Shown in pieces: positions 45,459 through 59,200 of a stretch of 64,000 bases of DNA (positions within the stretch are counted from its first letter, which is position 1; every line of letters begins with the position of its first letter). Below the pieces are notes generated by a model. It saw only the letters and a list, made by a program, of their open reading frames with translations, had not been told where the DNA came from and did no database searches. The stretch comes from Anisakis pegreffii. Taxonomy: Eukaryota; Nematoda; Chromadorea; Rhabditida; Anisakidae. The stretch covers positions 1 through 64,000 of the forward strand of contig JAPYMA010001075.1 in the NCBI GenBank assembly GCA_035041965.1. The letters are read 5' to 3'. The position numbers were made by a program, and so were the translations under genes.

Positions 45459-48400
45459 TCAATCGTGATCCGATTCAGAATCTTCCGTATAATCAGTCGA
45501 ATCTTCAGCTTGCTCTTCCTCAGAATCCTCGTACTTGATCAAGGGAACTTCTTTCGCTTCATGCACATCCAGCTGAAAAGTAACAAAAAATCAATTCAAC
45601 GCACACTACAAATCATAAAACTACGCAGTGAATCCAAATACGCTGAGCAACATTAAATGAATCAATTTTCAGAACAACTGATCACGTTTACTACTTGCAG
45701 CCTTGAAGTTCCTTAAAATTTTTATATTTTGAAACGGTATTCCTTCTGGCAATATAGATGATAGAACAATATATTCAGCAAACGAACAACCTTCAAATCA
45801 ATTGTATAATCGCAATCCATATACGAATCAGATTTCACCAACAACGTATAATAATAAATGCCCTTCTGTTGTGGCGCAGCAAATTTGATTTCCACCTGAA
45901 ATTGATTTAAACGTACATAAACTATCGACGGCCAATCAACCATCTGAACATATTAAAGTACAGATAAAGAGTGCACAAGAGATGAACGCATGAACTTACG
46001 GTTTGCTCATCAACCAAAGTGGTGCAGTGTGCACCTGGAACGACGAGTCTTCTCAACTTCTTATCAATCAAAAACAACCACCACCATTCGTACTTTTCAC
46101 ACGGATAATACGGACAATGCACCACATGTGTTTTCGTGCTTTTCCTTTCCAAAAGATTCTGCTTCTTGATCAGATTCTCATTCGCCCACTCCTCACCATC
46201 CGATTCGTCCGATGATCCATTTCCGGCACCTTCGTCACCACTCACACTCTCCTCATCACTGTTCCTGTTGTAGGCATTAATTCAACTCGATACGACTATA
46301 CCTCTCGCTTTTTGGCATAGCGAAAAGCGAAAGTAGGGAAAAGAAGAATAAACGCATACAGTTTGTGGTTGTTATCTTCTTTCTCGGACGCACTGCCTGC
46401 ATCCAACTCATCCGAATCGGCTATCGATGCTTCATTACCCTCATCAGTACCACCTTCCTTTTTCTCTTTCTTCAATTCATCATCTTTTTTCGCGTCTTCT
46501 TCATCCGCTTTGGCGACGCTTTTCTTCAGAATTTTCACTTTTTGTGGCTGACGATTTTTCGGTGCTTTCTGTTTGTTAGATTTCTTTTTCGGTTGCTTCT
46601 CCCAGACTTTTCTCTTCGTGACATTATTCTCTTTTTCATCGTTATTCTCGTCATTTTCATCTTCCAACGTCGTCGCACCGACACCTCCCAAATCAGTTCC
46701 CTTCAACAGTTACTTTTATTACTCTCATTCGATCAATCTCGAACACAAAATAAACCTTCATTAATTAATCAATCAGCATATTCACCCTTTCATTCATTTC
46801 CCGAATTTCCTCAGCTCTTTTCTCGGGATCAAGCAATCGGCTCCTCGTCATCGTCACTTTAAGTGTTACCACCGAACCAACGGTTACTTCTTGACAGTCC
46901 TCTTCTCCTTGCACTGAATTCGTTTCAGCAGTCAATCAACCATAACACTCTTTGAGATGCGTTTCGATGACACAAAAACAAAACGAATTTTAAACGAACA
47001 TAGAGGAATGTAATAAAATTAACATTCAACTGAACAACCTTCAAAACGTGTCGCAATTGTCAGTTTAGGCATCGACTGAAGCACGAATATAACGTCATTA
47101 TATTCGGCCTCGCTCAGCGATTGCAATATGTGGCGTCGCTTTGCCTCGCCAACGTTCGCCAGATCAGAACATGTCACAATTCGGTTCTGAAAATTTTGTT
47201 TGCGCTTTGCTGAAGTTTAAGCGATTGAATCGAAATGAATTGCACAATATCGAGTAAAAGTACGACGAACCCGACGAAAATGATGCAAATTATGCTCGGT
47301 GATGTGTGGCAATTGAAGAATAGCGCTATTCTTTGGCCATAATGCTTGAACAATCATTGGTATCAACTTGGTCAAATTTTCGATAGTATCCAACGAGGGA
47401 GATCTCGAAAGATTGCCGTAGAAGTAAAGCTGTTGTGTTATCGATAACATTTCATTAATTAACATTACACACTTCGACATCACATAGTTACTATCTGCAA
47501 GATATCCATCATCATCATTCTTAAACTATTACAAAAACTATTACTCATAAAGTCCTTACCGGTCTTCAGACTATCTGACGGTAGTTCATAACGATTCAAG
47601 TGAGCGTGAATGAATAGTCTTGCTTTCAGCGAATACGGCAAGCACAACGGTCTTTCTTTCTTGTTTTCACTCAAATTCTTGAACTCTTTGATCAGTGGAG
47701 GTAGTTCAATATCGTCACTTTCTCGTTCGACTATTTCTTTATTGTATTGTTTCCAGAACTCAAACGAACCACCCAGTACCATTATCATTCCTTAATTCGT
47801 TTCAATTCATGAGACAAGAAAAGACATAGCATAATTGGTAGATGCAAATGAAACATTATCAACTTACGATTAATCTCCATTTTTGGTGTCTTATGAAAGA
47901 AGTAATAATACATTTGTGCCGTGTCAATAAGCACTTGATCAACACTATACTTTATTGAATTGTACCACCAAAAGCCCTGTAAAAACAATGTCAACACATT
48001 AATAAGCAAATATTTATTTGTTGACTTCAAGAATAACTGTAGCTTTCCAATCAACTCGTTTCAACCATCCCACTCACGAAGGGATGTTGGGCAGTTCCTC
48101 CGGCACCTTTGCTTCTTTTCTTCTTCAATGGAGTTAAATTGATAACGGGTTTGAAAATTGATATGAGAAATTAATGTTCGTTCGCAGAATACGTTCCATT
48201 TCTTCGACGCAATCAGCAGCTCATCAACACTAAAGATTTTCAAAATACTTTTTGATAATAATCAAAAACGAAACTCACGACAGCTGATGGGAGAAGGATC
48301 ATAAGGACAAAACCGTAGAAGGCAAGTACCCAAAAACCATATTCCTTACTGACAATCCATTTCGGCAGTGCGATCCCAAAGGTTGTTGCTGAAACAATTT

Positions 48401-49272
48401 CATTGGTAAAATCATGATGAAACATTGATTCGAACAAGTACCGTTCATGAAAGTGTAACAAGTCTTTGGAAAATTCAAAAAAGTTGCACATTATGAATAA
48501 ATATGAGGTGCAATTATGAACAGTAATTATTACCCGTTGGACCATCAGGATTCCCGTATTTCTCCCAGTTTTCTCGACTCTCTTCATCAGTGAGCGCTTG
48601 ATATGCTTTCGCGATACGATCGAACTGAATCGGGTCACCGCCCTTATCTGGATGCATTGTTCTGCTCAGTTCGCGATACTTTTTCTTCACTTGTGATACT
48701 GGTGCACCCTCAAAATTTTGATAATGATTGCAACAATAACAGCAATTAAAAAACAATAACAGTAACAGTAAAGAAAAGATAAAAGAAAACTGACCTGATC
48801 TAAGCCCAAAATAGCATATGGATCATATTCGACATGATCTTGTTCGATCTGTGTAACCTTGTGAACAATAATGAAGAAAACAATCCAGGCGATCAATAAT
48901 GCTATCAATGTTAAAAATTTTTTGGTTCTTCGCCACGGCCTCGATGCTTCCGCTTTCAAACGTTTTTCTGTACATCCTTCACATCCACAATGCTCTCTTC
49001 GTTCAACGCTATCTAGAATAACGCCTCAAATATGTTCATATTAATACTCATGTCGATTTCAATATAATTTACGCATCAAATTCATAATCTCGATTCAAAT
49101 TAGCGCATTTCGAGTGTTGCATTGAAAAACTGAAAGAAGTAAGAAACGAACCTTTTTTTGAAGATGGCCAAAAGAAGAAAGTTGACGGCACGAGTATTAG
49201 TGCATAAAATGAAACAAGTACATAATAAAACGTATTACCCACTTCGTCATATTCGAACTGTGCACGTCCCAT
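45459..49272 (-). CDS. SEC63: Translocation protein SEC63 homologue (ER J-protein)
   Basis: Thirteen exons: 49272-49152, 49012-48795, 48708-48534, 48388-48279, 47976-47868, 47790-47560, 47494-47264, 47209-47039, 46913-46786, 46700-46360, 46264-46000, 45895-45791, 45572-45459; all phases agree, 772 residues (human about 760). SEC63 works with SEC61/SEC62 and recruits the lumenal Hsp70 BiP for protein import into the ER. Visible: an N-terminal membrane segment (about 14-35), a second (about 78-98), a lumenal J domain with the HPD motif at 132-134 ([11 protein letters not shown]), a third membrane segment, the Brl/SEC63 region ([28 protein letters not shown]), a Lys/Glu-rich insert (exon 10), the FN3-like end ([20 protein letters not shown]) and an acidic C-terminus. 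An acceptor (TTTCTTGCAG) lies 15 bases before the ATG. Several acceptors have a purine at -3, and exon 12 has a second in-frame acceptor. Confidence 0.96.
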
Positions 49273-49287
49273 CGAGTTCGATTAAGA

Positions 49288-49300
49288 CTGCAAGAAAGCA
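49288..49300 (-). promoter_or_regulatory. Candidate (trans-)splice acceptor of SEC63
   Basis: On the minus strand this reads TGCTTTCTTGCAG and ends 15 bases upstream of the SEC63 ATG. Confidence 0.5.
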
Positions 49301-52300
49301 TCACTTTTTAGAAGTTAAACATTATTGATAAAACAACACTATCGCAAAACTGAACTGATACACGACCCAAATACTCAATGCTTTTTCGTCACTAATAAAA
49401 ACAACAAAATCAAATTTGCATGCAAAAATTGAGGTGCTGCTAATCGTTTTCCACACAAAAGTTCTCCATGTCAAATAGTTGTACATGAAATGCCACAAAA
49501 ATACGATAAAGCAACAACTTCACCAATATCATCTAAAAATCACGCCTTAAAACACCCCATCAAAGGAAAAACACCTCCACAAAGTCGAATCATTCACTTT
49601 CTCCACAGTTAAACTGCTTTTTTCATCATCATCCCCTTTCACGGATGCAAACGTGTAATAAAATCGAGATGCGCACTTCGAAACGAATTGTGCACATCAG
49701 TGATTCGCCCCGAACTACTGTACCGCACTATTCAGCGCTATTTGTGAAACAAGAGCTATTGGAAAATTGTAAAAATCATCCAAAATATTACGACTTAGCC
49801 GAAGCTTAGTGTGAGCTTGAGTGTATGTCCTAAGATGAGCTTTAGCGTAGGTCTAAGCATAAGCTCGAGTCAAAAACTGAGTATGACCTTGAAGGATAAG
49901 GCTAAATTGATGCCGGTGATTTCGGTGGTCTTGCAGCGCTGTGCGCTTCCCATATTTCCCTTTTCTGGGATGTAGTCAGAATGTGCCGAATAGTGACCTC
50001 TCGATAATTTCTGTTTAGCGTCTACCAACTACTATGCATTCAGAATGATCAAAATCGCTCGGCGAAGTTATGAAATTTTCGAAAGAACCAACAGCAACAA
50101 TCCTATGGATTGCAACTACTTCGAACGATTTGTAACATCCTCAAACTCTTGAATTTTATCAGGTTCCGCTGAAATCCTCTTATTTCTTCCACCAAGTGGG
50201 ATCGGATCGGATCGTTCTACTATCGGATCTATTTGCTTAGAGCAACGACCGGCAGCAATGCTACGGATTCTATATGCATGAACATTTCGTTACGATATAG
50301 GCCATATAGACAGAAAGAAAGAAAGAAAGAAAGATGTTCAGCAGATATGAGCAAAAGTGAATAGGCAAGAGAGAAGAAGAGCATTAATAGTAGTATCGAT
50401 TGATTTCATAACATGGCGCATTTGAACGTGCGTGAATAGGTAGCGCGCAATGTGTGTTGTGTTGGTGGTTGTTGGACTGGATCGGTGAGGTTCACGAATT
50501 TGGTTGGATTCGGATCTGTTGATGGTCGTCTCTTGTATGCTTCGTTTATTTTTGATTGTATTTACATTTGTTCTAGGAGTTTTGTGACGACTTCATTGCT
50601 TAATTATTTGTGAACGATGCCGTCAAAAGTTCAGTGTTGATTCTTTTATTGTTCAAATGCGGTATTTTCTAAACCTTCTGCAAGTCAGTTTGATTCATCA
50701 ATAGCTAGTATTGCTCAACTGCCACCTCCTTTGTTTACATCACGGAATGCATCACTTTTATCATATCATCAAAGATTACCAGTGCGGGTAGAATGATTAC
50801 TTGTTTTGTTACTGCAACTCCAATAAATAGATGCTGCTTATTTTACACTTTCTACCATCATCAACCGATACATTTCGAATGAAGCTTCTTGAATAGAATG
50901 TGATTTGTTGTCGATTACATTTGTAGTTTGTTAATGCTCAAAAAATTCGCTGAAACCAGAATGAGTATTTTCAAATTAGGTATGAGAATTAATTAATACA
51001 GCATGTATGAGTTGATAAAAAATATCCCGTTGAAGAAGCATAAAATTCGATCTGAGTAGATGCGATCCTATGCATTATAAGCTCTTCCAGAATATGTGCT
51101 AATTACACGAGCATCTCAACCCATCCCAGAATGCAACTGATTGATTATATGTGGTTGTCGTTGTTGTTATCATCGTCATCTTCCTAACACTGAAACGCTG
51201 AATGTATCTGCACTGAAAAGCTGAACGAACCTCATCTAAACTTGAGCAGTTTTGAGATTGTATCATTATTTTAATTACAGTGTTTGCAGTTTTTCTCGTT
51301 GCTTCTTCGTCAACCTCAATGAGAGAACATTTTTTGGATGAAGAAAAAGAATGCGAAAGTTAGTTGGAAATTGGGCATGATACATATTAGGAGGAATCAG
51401 GTGTAAATGCTAGTAGAAATCTTTATGAATGATCAGACCTACAGCCGAAAGGAGGGGATGAACGAAATCATCCTTGATGAAAGGGAATCTTTCGTTTGCA
51501 GGCTCAAGAATGCCCATCGGCTACCACTCTTGAAGAGCTCTGCCAGAGAGAGAGAGAGTAAACCGACGTTTCGTTTGCTTCAGTAAATTGCATTCATTTT
51601 CAGTATAGAACGGCCCATCTGTGGAAGGCAAAATTAAGGTTGTGGTGTGGGTCTGTTTTATGTTCCATAGTATTCGTACAAAATATTGCTAAGCCATAAT
51701 CGACATAGATGAAAATGAGTGAAAAAAGTGAATTGTTTAAATCGTCTTCTAACATGTGCACATGCTATAAGTGCTGTCACCAGCGCATCATCATTTTAAT
51801 TCATACATTCCATTCACTTGCAATTCGAAATCGATCAATGGAAAAGCAAAAGAGAACGTTTCCTTTTCCCCAATTAAACTGTAAACGAAGCACGGTGTAT
51901 GTGTTCGAATAATAGACATCAGATTTGTAGTAGATAGATTCAGTCCGTTCTGTGCAAATAGTTTAAATGCAGCAATATGGCATTAACAAGAAAGGAGAGT
52001 TTCGTATTTTTTGAAATGCATTCATTTCTCTTTGAAAGTTTAGTCCGTTTGATCGGTTTGCAAGCCAGCCAGCTTCACACTTCCAACGTGTCCTTCACAG
52101 ATGCGACCATGCAAAATAGAATAGGAAAGTAACGTTGAAATTGCTAATATTGCTAATGTATTGGTGAAGCACTGAAGAAGCATGGATAAGATAAGATCAT
52201 TTCACTAAAGATTCGCTGCTCGTTGAAACTAAATCAGTGAAAATTGTTTCGGTGTCATTATTCCTTTGAACAAGAGAGAATAAAGAAGAGAAAAAAAAAT

Positions 52301-55300
52301 ACAATGATGTCGAAACTGAATGAAAATTGCTATTAAGTAGGAGAATTGTATACACATTGAATTCATTTCAAGAACTGAAGTTGTTCTAGAGGGACGAATG
52401 AGTGAAATTTCCTAGTAATTCCTGGAAAGACGGTACAGTCGGTCGTGAGTAGAATCTTACGCTGAATCAACTTCATCGTGCAAATTACTACCACATTCTC
52501 TTGACGTGCACTAAAATGCTACTCTTTTAGTGTTTAGTTTTAGCAAGTTACTAATTGGCACGAACAAGAAACACATGCTGAAAGAATGTCGTTATCCTGA
52601 GTCCTGATTCATGCATTCGCATAATTGTGTAAGACCGAAATGTCGCAGCCAAATAATATATCTTAAAAGTAATGCTCAACGCGGCAGCTCACTGCAAAAC
52701 AACGAACACTCACTCAAATCATAATCCACATATCTTCTCATAACGCTGCTTATGAACATATCACGATTTCACCGATTCACTCTCAGCTCTCGACATCGTT
52801 CAATTGAACTTTTCTATCATCATCATCATTCAAAATATTATATTACCATTAAATTTTTGACAGATTTCTCGTTTCGTTTTTATGTTTGTGCTTATCAGTT
52901 GAAAACAGCCATGATTTAATGTTAAGCAGATAGTAGCTGATAATTAAGGGTATTTACAGTTTTCGTTTGAATGACAGTTGGTGTCCTTATGACCAGTAAT
53001 GAATTCCAACGGAAAGACCGTTCGATTAAATGAATCTGCTCCATTTGATAAGATATGATATACTTTAGTTGAAAACTTCAACGAGAACAACTGACTGTTT
53101 AGGGATTAGGGACGATATGTTAATATTGCACGGGATTTATTCTCGCAACAATATGATGGTGCTGCTCTTCTGAATAGAGATAGTCAGCCGTGCAGTCAGA
53201 ATCACAACCGTACTACATCGCCGGTTACTCTGAAGAAAAACGCCTGATTAGATGATGAATCAATCATTTCAAATGATCACATCAAAGTAGCGGTTGCAAA
53301 GAGTTGTCCAATGTCGGTTTGTTTTTTGCTACACAATAAATAATCATCGTCAGTTTTATGATTGTTCAACGTGCTTTTGATAAGTGAATCAATGCATAAT
53401 ATAGCAGTATCACCTAAAACAGTCAATGATCAATGAAATTTTGGGACACTCAGCTGTGATTTTTACGGACGTAGTTGATTGTAAAGTTAGTTTGTTGATT
53501 TAATGAAATGGAATAAAATCTGTCTTCGTAAGAGGACGTTCAACATTAGCACAATCATAATGCACGATGGTCTTACCTGTCTTCGTGTGAGGACAGTCGT
53601 TGGTGATTGTTTAGCTGCTTCTTTAGAAAAGTATTCACTTGAATGTGTATCAATCAACTAAATTTGTCAGCATTGTGCTACAGTTATTGTTCTCTTGAAT
53701 GATGCAAGAAATAATTTTTGAAGGCGATGAAATCACGATTTCTATTCTAGTGTTTTTTTTGGTCAACAAATGATCAGCAAAAAATGATGCGAGAAAAGAG
53801 ATTTTCTCAAATGATTTTGTGAACCTTGAATTGTAAGTGATCGTCAAGCAGATTTTTATGAATAGCATCTTACTTAATCGCATGCAAATTGTACTATTTA
53901 CATCAAGCATCAGTTGCTTGTTAATATCGAATTCGATAATCCACTGAAGCGTTTGGTTGTTTATGCCACCATAAAATCTGCATCTTTTCTGAACTGCTGC
54001 TGTTGCTGCTGCTGAATTCGGAAGCGAACAAGCACACTGCTAACACAACCACTGAACTCTATCAAGCATGGTCTATTGTGCGACCGTTATGAAAAATTTA
54101 TTATTGTGCAGAAAAAAAAAAGAACACCCATTTTCCTTTCTGACTGGGTTGCAAAAGGGTTATTGCGCAAGTAAGCAAAAAAGAACACTTGAAAGATGAA
54201 CGAAGTGAATAGGTGAAAATGTTGTGATTGATACAATTGTTGTACTAATAATATTATTTTTTATTGATATGATGAAAGAAAATTGCACTGATGTGGCGCT
54301 GACTGATAAAACAGCGATGCATCACCAAAGAATTGTTAATTATCATAATTTGCTGAAGATTCGTTAATTTCCAAAAAAAGAGAAACACGAGCAATTCATT
54401 CACTCTTTCCAGATTCACTTCAAAAAATGGCAAATGAACGGTCGCAAGAAAACTAACAAGGAAGTAGCTGATTTGTAGTAGACGTCTGAAATAAACACAA
54501 TCAGAAATATCCAACTAAAGTGCTCTCCATTGTTGTCCGTAGTTGATCTGCGTCACAAAACACCAGTTGATGCTCATCATCACTTCAGTACGCTTTCCTC
54601 ATCGGATGAATTTTATATTGTTGCTTCGGAAATAAGTAGATGTTGCTTCTTCATCCAAAAATAGAACTCCACCGTCTACCCAATTGAACTGATCGAAACT
54701 ACTGAGTAGTAAATGTTGTTTACCATTATTATCATACGCTAATGGTAATGGTGGTCAAAGACGACTACTTTTGAACACAATGAAATAATTTGACTAGTGA
54801 GAATAATAGATCGTGAAAGTGCTCACACATCAGAGATGATCCATCAATTCTTTTGAATCAACAAGAAATTTGCCACTAATGTTCAAATGTTTGGTATGAG
54901 TTAGGTACTGGATAACTGAGAGCATAATGGCGCAAATGTTCAATTTGTAGTCAGATGCAAAAGGTTTAATTTACATTCTTAGGAAACTATTACAGGACTC
55001 AGTTTTTTTTGCATCACTAAGAAGATGGTACTTGAAGTGCGAAAGGGATGAAATTTTGATGTTTTCATTATTTGATAGTGAATTAGGTGAATTCATTCTG
55101 GATATAGATCTTATCTGATATGTGTACATATGATAAGATATTAGTGGCTAGTAGCACTGTTTTTGCATTCTTTATCAATACCTGCAGTAATAAATCAATT
55201 GCGGTGCATCGACGAATCCTTATTTTTGGTTCACATTGATGATACATTTTTTGCATCATTCACTTGTTTATTGGAGGATCATTTGTATAATATATGTATA

Positions 55301-56214
55301 TGTACATAGTAGCAATCAAATACAACATCGACAAAAAACATTATACGAAATGATACATTGCTGTGTATTGCTATCAGCTTTCTTCTAAGATATTTCCACT
55401 CTACAGTGAGATATTGATGAGATCGAATATAACCAATTTGAAGTGATTTCATTTGCATTTTGATGACAATTCATTCTTAATGTTCAGTGGTTTCATTCCA
55501 ACAGTTTTACAATATGTTAGCGCGAAAGATGTGAATTTTAAAATGAAACGACAATTTGCAATCCATTCAGTTCCGAAATGTCAAAGAGGCAAGATGATTA
55601 CCTCCTGATATGATTATCTGCTGATAACAGATGAGGACGTCGTATGATACGACTAATATGTTGAAAGGTCATTATATTTTTTCTGAAAGCAGTATGATAA
55701 GTAGCAAGGAATATGAGAACAGCAGAAATGGTTAAATACAATATTTCACATTCATTTATAAACTTTTTCTGCAACTGGTATGATAAGGTGCTTGGAAAAT
55801 AATAACAACAAGAATGACATAAATTACTGTAATCAGAACTCAACTCTTATTCCTCTCTATATATGGAACACACTACATCAGGAATTAAAAAGTGTTGCTG
55901 ATGAGAGCGTACGACTCCAGAGATATATTTAGATATAAGACGAGTCGACATATACTTGCTAATCTCGCCGATAGCTCCTTTTTGAACCGCGAAAAGAAGT
56001 TTTGAAGTGAAATTATTTTTCTGCTGGTGGATGGTTTTCTAAAAAGTAATATTTTTCAAATGTGATGCTCAAGCAGATTCAGCGATCATTCACTCCGCAA
56101 ACACATTGCTTCATGAATTAATTGAATCGTTTTGCGACTGATATAAACCGTGATTTGTTCATCTTAATTATTGTCGATTAGTCAATTAATGAATCATATT
56201 CTAAAGCCAACATC
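49301..56214. other. Divergent intergenic region, SEC63 to RBM12-like gene
   Basis: About 6.9 kb between two genes transcribed away from each other, so it must hold both promoters. Seen: a telomere-like degenerate tract (49798-49905), a (GAAA)n run (50313-50334), a GA run (51546-51559), and two similar short units around TCTTCGTAAGAGGACGTTC and TCTTCGTGTGAGGACAGTC (about 53522 and 53580). Frames at 51709-51912, 53650-53910, 54254-54514 and 55598-55843 show no recognisable domain. Non-coding first exons of either gene could be hidden here. Confidence 0.5.
49798..49905 (+). repeat. Degenerate telomere-like tract
   Basis: Repeated variants of GCTTAG / GAGCTT / GTCTAAGC (for example AAGCTTAGTGTGAGCTTGAG, GTAGGTCTAAGCATAAGC). 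The unit resembles the interior of the gei-17 intron 8 element. No flanking target duplication recognised. Confidence 0.45.
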
Positions 56215-56226
56215 ATTCATTTTCAG
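56215..56226 (+). promoter_or_regulatory. Candidate (trans-)splice acceptor of the RBM12-like gene
   Basis: TTCATTTTCAG, a strong nematode-type acceptor, ends 37 bases before the chosen ATG at 56264. The in-frame ATGs upstream of it would then be outside the mRNA. Confidence 0.55.
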
Positions 56227-56263
56227 TTGTTTGAAAGAAAGTGAAAAGAAACAAACAAAGCGA

Positions 56264-59200
56264 ATGTCTTGGATAATTCGCTTACAGCGTCTTCCGTTAT
56301 CAGCGAATGCATCCGATATTCGGAGTTTCTTCGCTGGTCTAAGAATTCCCGACGGTGCTGTGCATATTGTGGGAGGTCCCGAGGGTGATGCGTTTATTGG
56401 GTTTGCAACTGATGAAGATGCACGACAAGCGATGCGGTACAATGATCGACGAATTCATGATCAACGAGTTCATTTATTACTATCGTCGAGAGTCGAAATG
56501 GAATGTGTGATTGCAAAAGCGCGTAGCGGTGATCTGGGTGCTGCATCTAGCTTTGATCAGCTCGCATCACAACGAGTTGCTACTGCAGCAGTACACGATG
56601 ATTCACAAATGAATATGGCCGCTGCAGCTGCTGCAGCAGTAGGCACACGTTCATCAGATTCGTTCACTAACAACACCACAGATAGAAATGCACAGCATGC
56701 AGCATTAATTTCTTCGTCAAGAAGTCATAACACTAACAATAGTAATAACAATAATATTCAAGCAACATCGCAACAATCACTCACTGATATACAACAACGT
56801 CAGCAATCAGATTTCACTCAACAACAATTCAATCGAGGTTTTATCATTACCATTAGCATTTTATTCTCATGACACTGGTTGTTCGCCCACGTAGGTGTAT
56901 ACGTATTCTAGGTGAGAATGCAGCTTTATGGGGTCGTACAGCCGAGATGGTGAATTCAATGGCATCCTCACAGATACAGTCAGATTCATGGAAGAATTCA
57001 GCATCAGGCAACAGTTTTGATTCACGTTCATGTTCAGCCGCCGTACCTAGTTCACGACATTCAAAAGGAGGAACGTCACAGCAACAATCAGCATCAATAA
57101 CACCGTGGCAAGATGCGAAAATGTTGAATATACTTTCACAAAATAACACAAATTCTCTAGCAACACCATCAAATGCTGTGTTAGTATCATTTTCAAGTCA
57201 TAACTTTTCAAGTAAACCTTTCATGCCTCTCCTTTTTATCGCATCCAGTAGAGCTATCACCATGTAAGTTATACATCGATTACAGTTATCATCAGCAATC
57301 AGCTCGAGATGAACACTATGATACTGATACCAGTAACAGTAATTTTCAAGGCTATAAAGCATCACTTCAACCGACTACTGTCACGTCAACATCGAATGTA
57401 TTTGCTCAGCGTTCACAGGTGAGATTGACTGGTTGGTAGCGACAATGTAGAATACTTATTTGTTCAGGGTTTCAGTGATCATCGGAACTTTTGGAATTTT
57501 TGGATATAGTTAAGAGCGATAATTTAGAATCGTATAATATGAGCAATATTTGATAGCGCTTAAGTGATTGAACAGGATAAATACCAGTGTAGTTCATTAA
57601 TAACCTGCGTTCCTCACATCAGCTGTAATCTAACGAACATTATTGATCTGTTGATTTTCTATTAGAGTGGAATCCAAAGTATTAACTGATCATTCCAGAA
57701 AACTAAGAGAATAACGTTTTTAACAACAGAAAGCCAATAATACACTACTTATAATTTCTATTTCAGATATACCAACAAAGTGGTTTGGTGGCACCGCCAC
57801 TGATTCCGGGTCAGCAATTGCAGATGCCTCCGTCAATTCCAGGTCTTGTGATGCCACCCATGGTTCCACCGGTTATGCCGCCAGTTGCTTCCGCTTTGGC
57901 ATCAACACTAGTGAGCGCATCGAATGCAAGTGGTGCAGCAGCATCACTGGCCACTGCAAATCCGTTTGCTGGAGTGTTTTCACATCAGAACGCCCCTATA
58001 TTTCCACCAGTACCCATTCAACGGTTCGAATTAATTCACTTGTCACATTATCACTGCTGTAATGTTGATCATTTGCATAAATATTTTTCTTTTTCTAGAG
58101 CAGTAAAACAAGAGATCAATGAGGGTTGCTGCTATGTGGAACTAAGCCGATTACCGTCCGAACTTGTGAGTCCAGCCGCACTTGAACAGTTCTTAAAACC
58201 GTCGATTCCATTAACACTCTCTTCTGTCAAAGTGGTTTTCGATCCAAAAGGTGAGCAGTAAATTGATACGATGCACTAATCAGAGGACATAATGTTGCAA
58301 TGAACTACATTTCGGCCTAGACGTAGACTGAGGTTCATACCGACGCTAGAATATCTATTAAACGAATAGGTGGTTCCCAGGTGTCAGCATCAGCCTAAGC
58401 AAAAATATAATCCATCATCATATTAATTGCTACATATGATACACCACCCGTTCATTATCAATTTTAGATTTTTTCATTTTAAGTCTGAGTTTCTTTCGTC
58501 TAATAAGACAAGTACTAGGCGATCTACGATAATTTTCAAATTTTATCAAATCACTCTTGCATTCGTGCTAGCGAAAAGACATTGATTTAGCGAGGCGACG
58601 TGTGTAGTCTTTTGTCATAATATCTCAGTTAATTAATTTGTTGATCATATGAGCGATTACTTGCGTCACTCCATATCCATCAAAGAATATCATTCACAAA
58701 AGTGTTTCTGTACTCAAGTCTTGTTGCAAAATGTTGTTAAGAAGAAGAAGAAGGTGACGTTAGCTGCACTTTGCAGGCCAACCATTACATGCATTGGTAC
58801 GTTTCGAGAGTGCTCAAGATGCTGAGAATATCTTGAATAGAGATGGTGAGCGCGGTATAAGGTAAGCTGTTGCGCGTAATATAATGCGGCATTACTTTTC
58901 AAATTCCACATATTACCACCAGTCGGCAATTTTCAATCTATGTATTGATTTGCAGAATTCGTCCATGCAGTCGAGAAACATTCGATAAGACAGTAGATGG
59001 ATCAGTGATGGCTCCAACTGACATCAGTAATCATTCGTCCCACGAAAGAGGTCGAAGTCGTAATCGCGATCCATCATCATCTCGACCCAACTCATCCAGC
59101 AGACGTCGACACTCACCTGTTCGCATTCATCTTCCAAATTTTTTATTGCTTTTTCAGACTTTATTCTTTCTATCATAAATGAAAATCATTTCGTTCATAA

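Noticed and set aside
46363..46862. Plus-strand Phe/Ser-rich frames opposite SEC63
   Set aside because: Antisense to the Lys/Glu-rich SEC63 exon 10; the Phe/Ser bias is the complement of Lys/Glu codons.
14292..49272. A five-gene minus-strand operon
   Set aside because: Gaps between the genes are 2 to 6 kb and each gene has its own acceptor; nematode operon spacing is normally a few hundred bases or less.
58020..58040. GGTTCGAATTA resembling a tRNA B box
   Set aside because: It is the exon 4 splice donor region of the RBM12-like gene; no tRNA structure around it.
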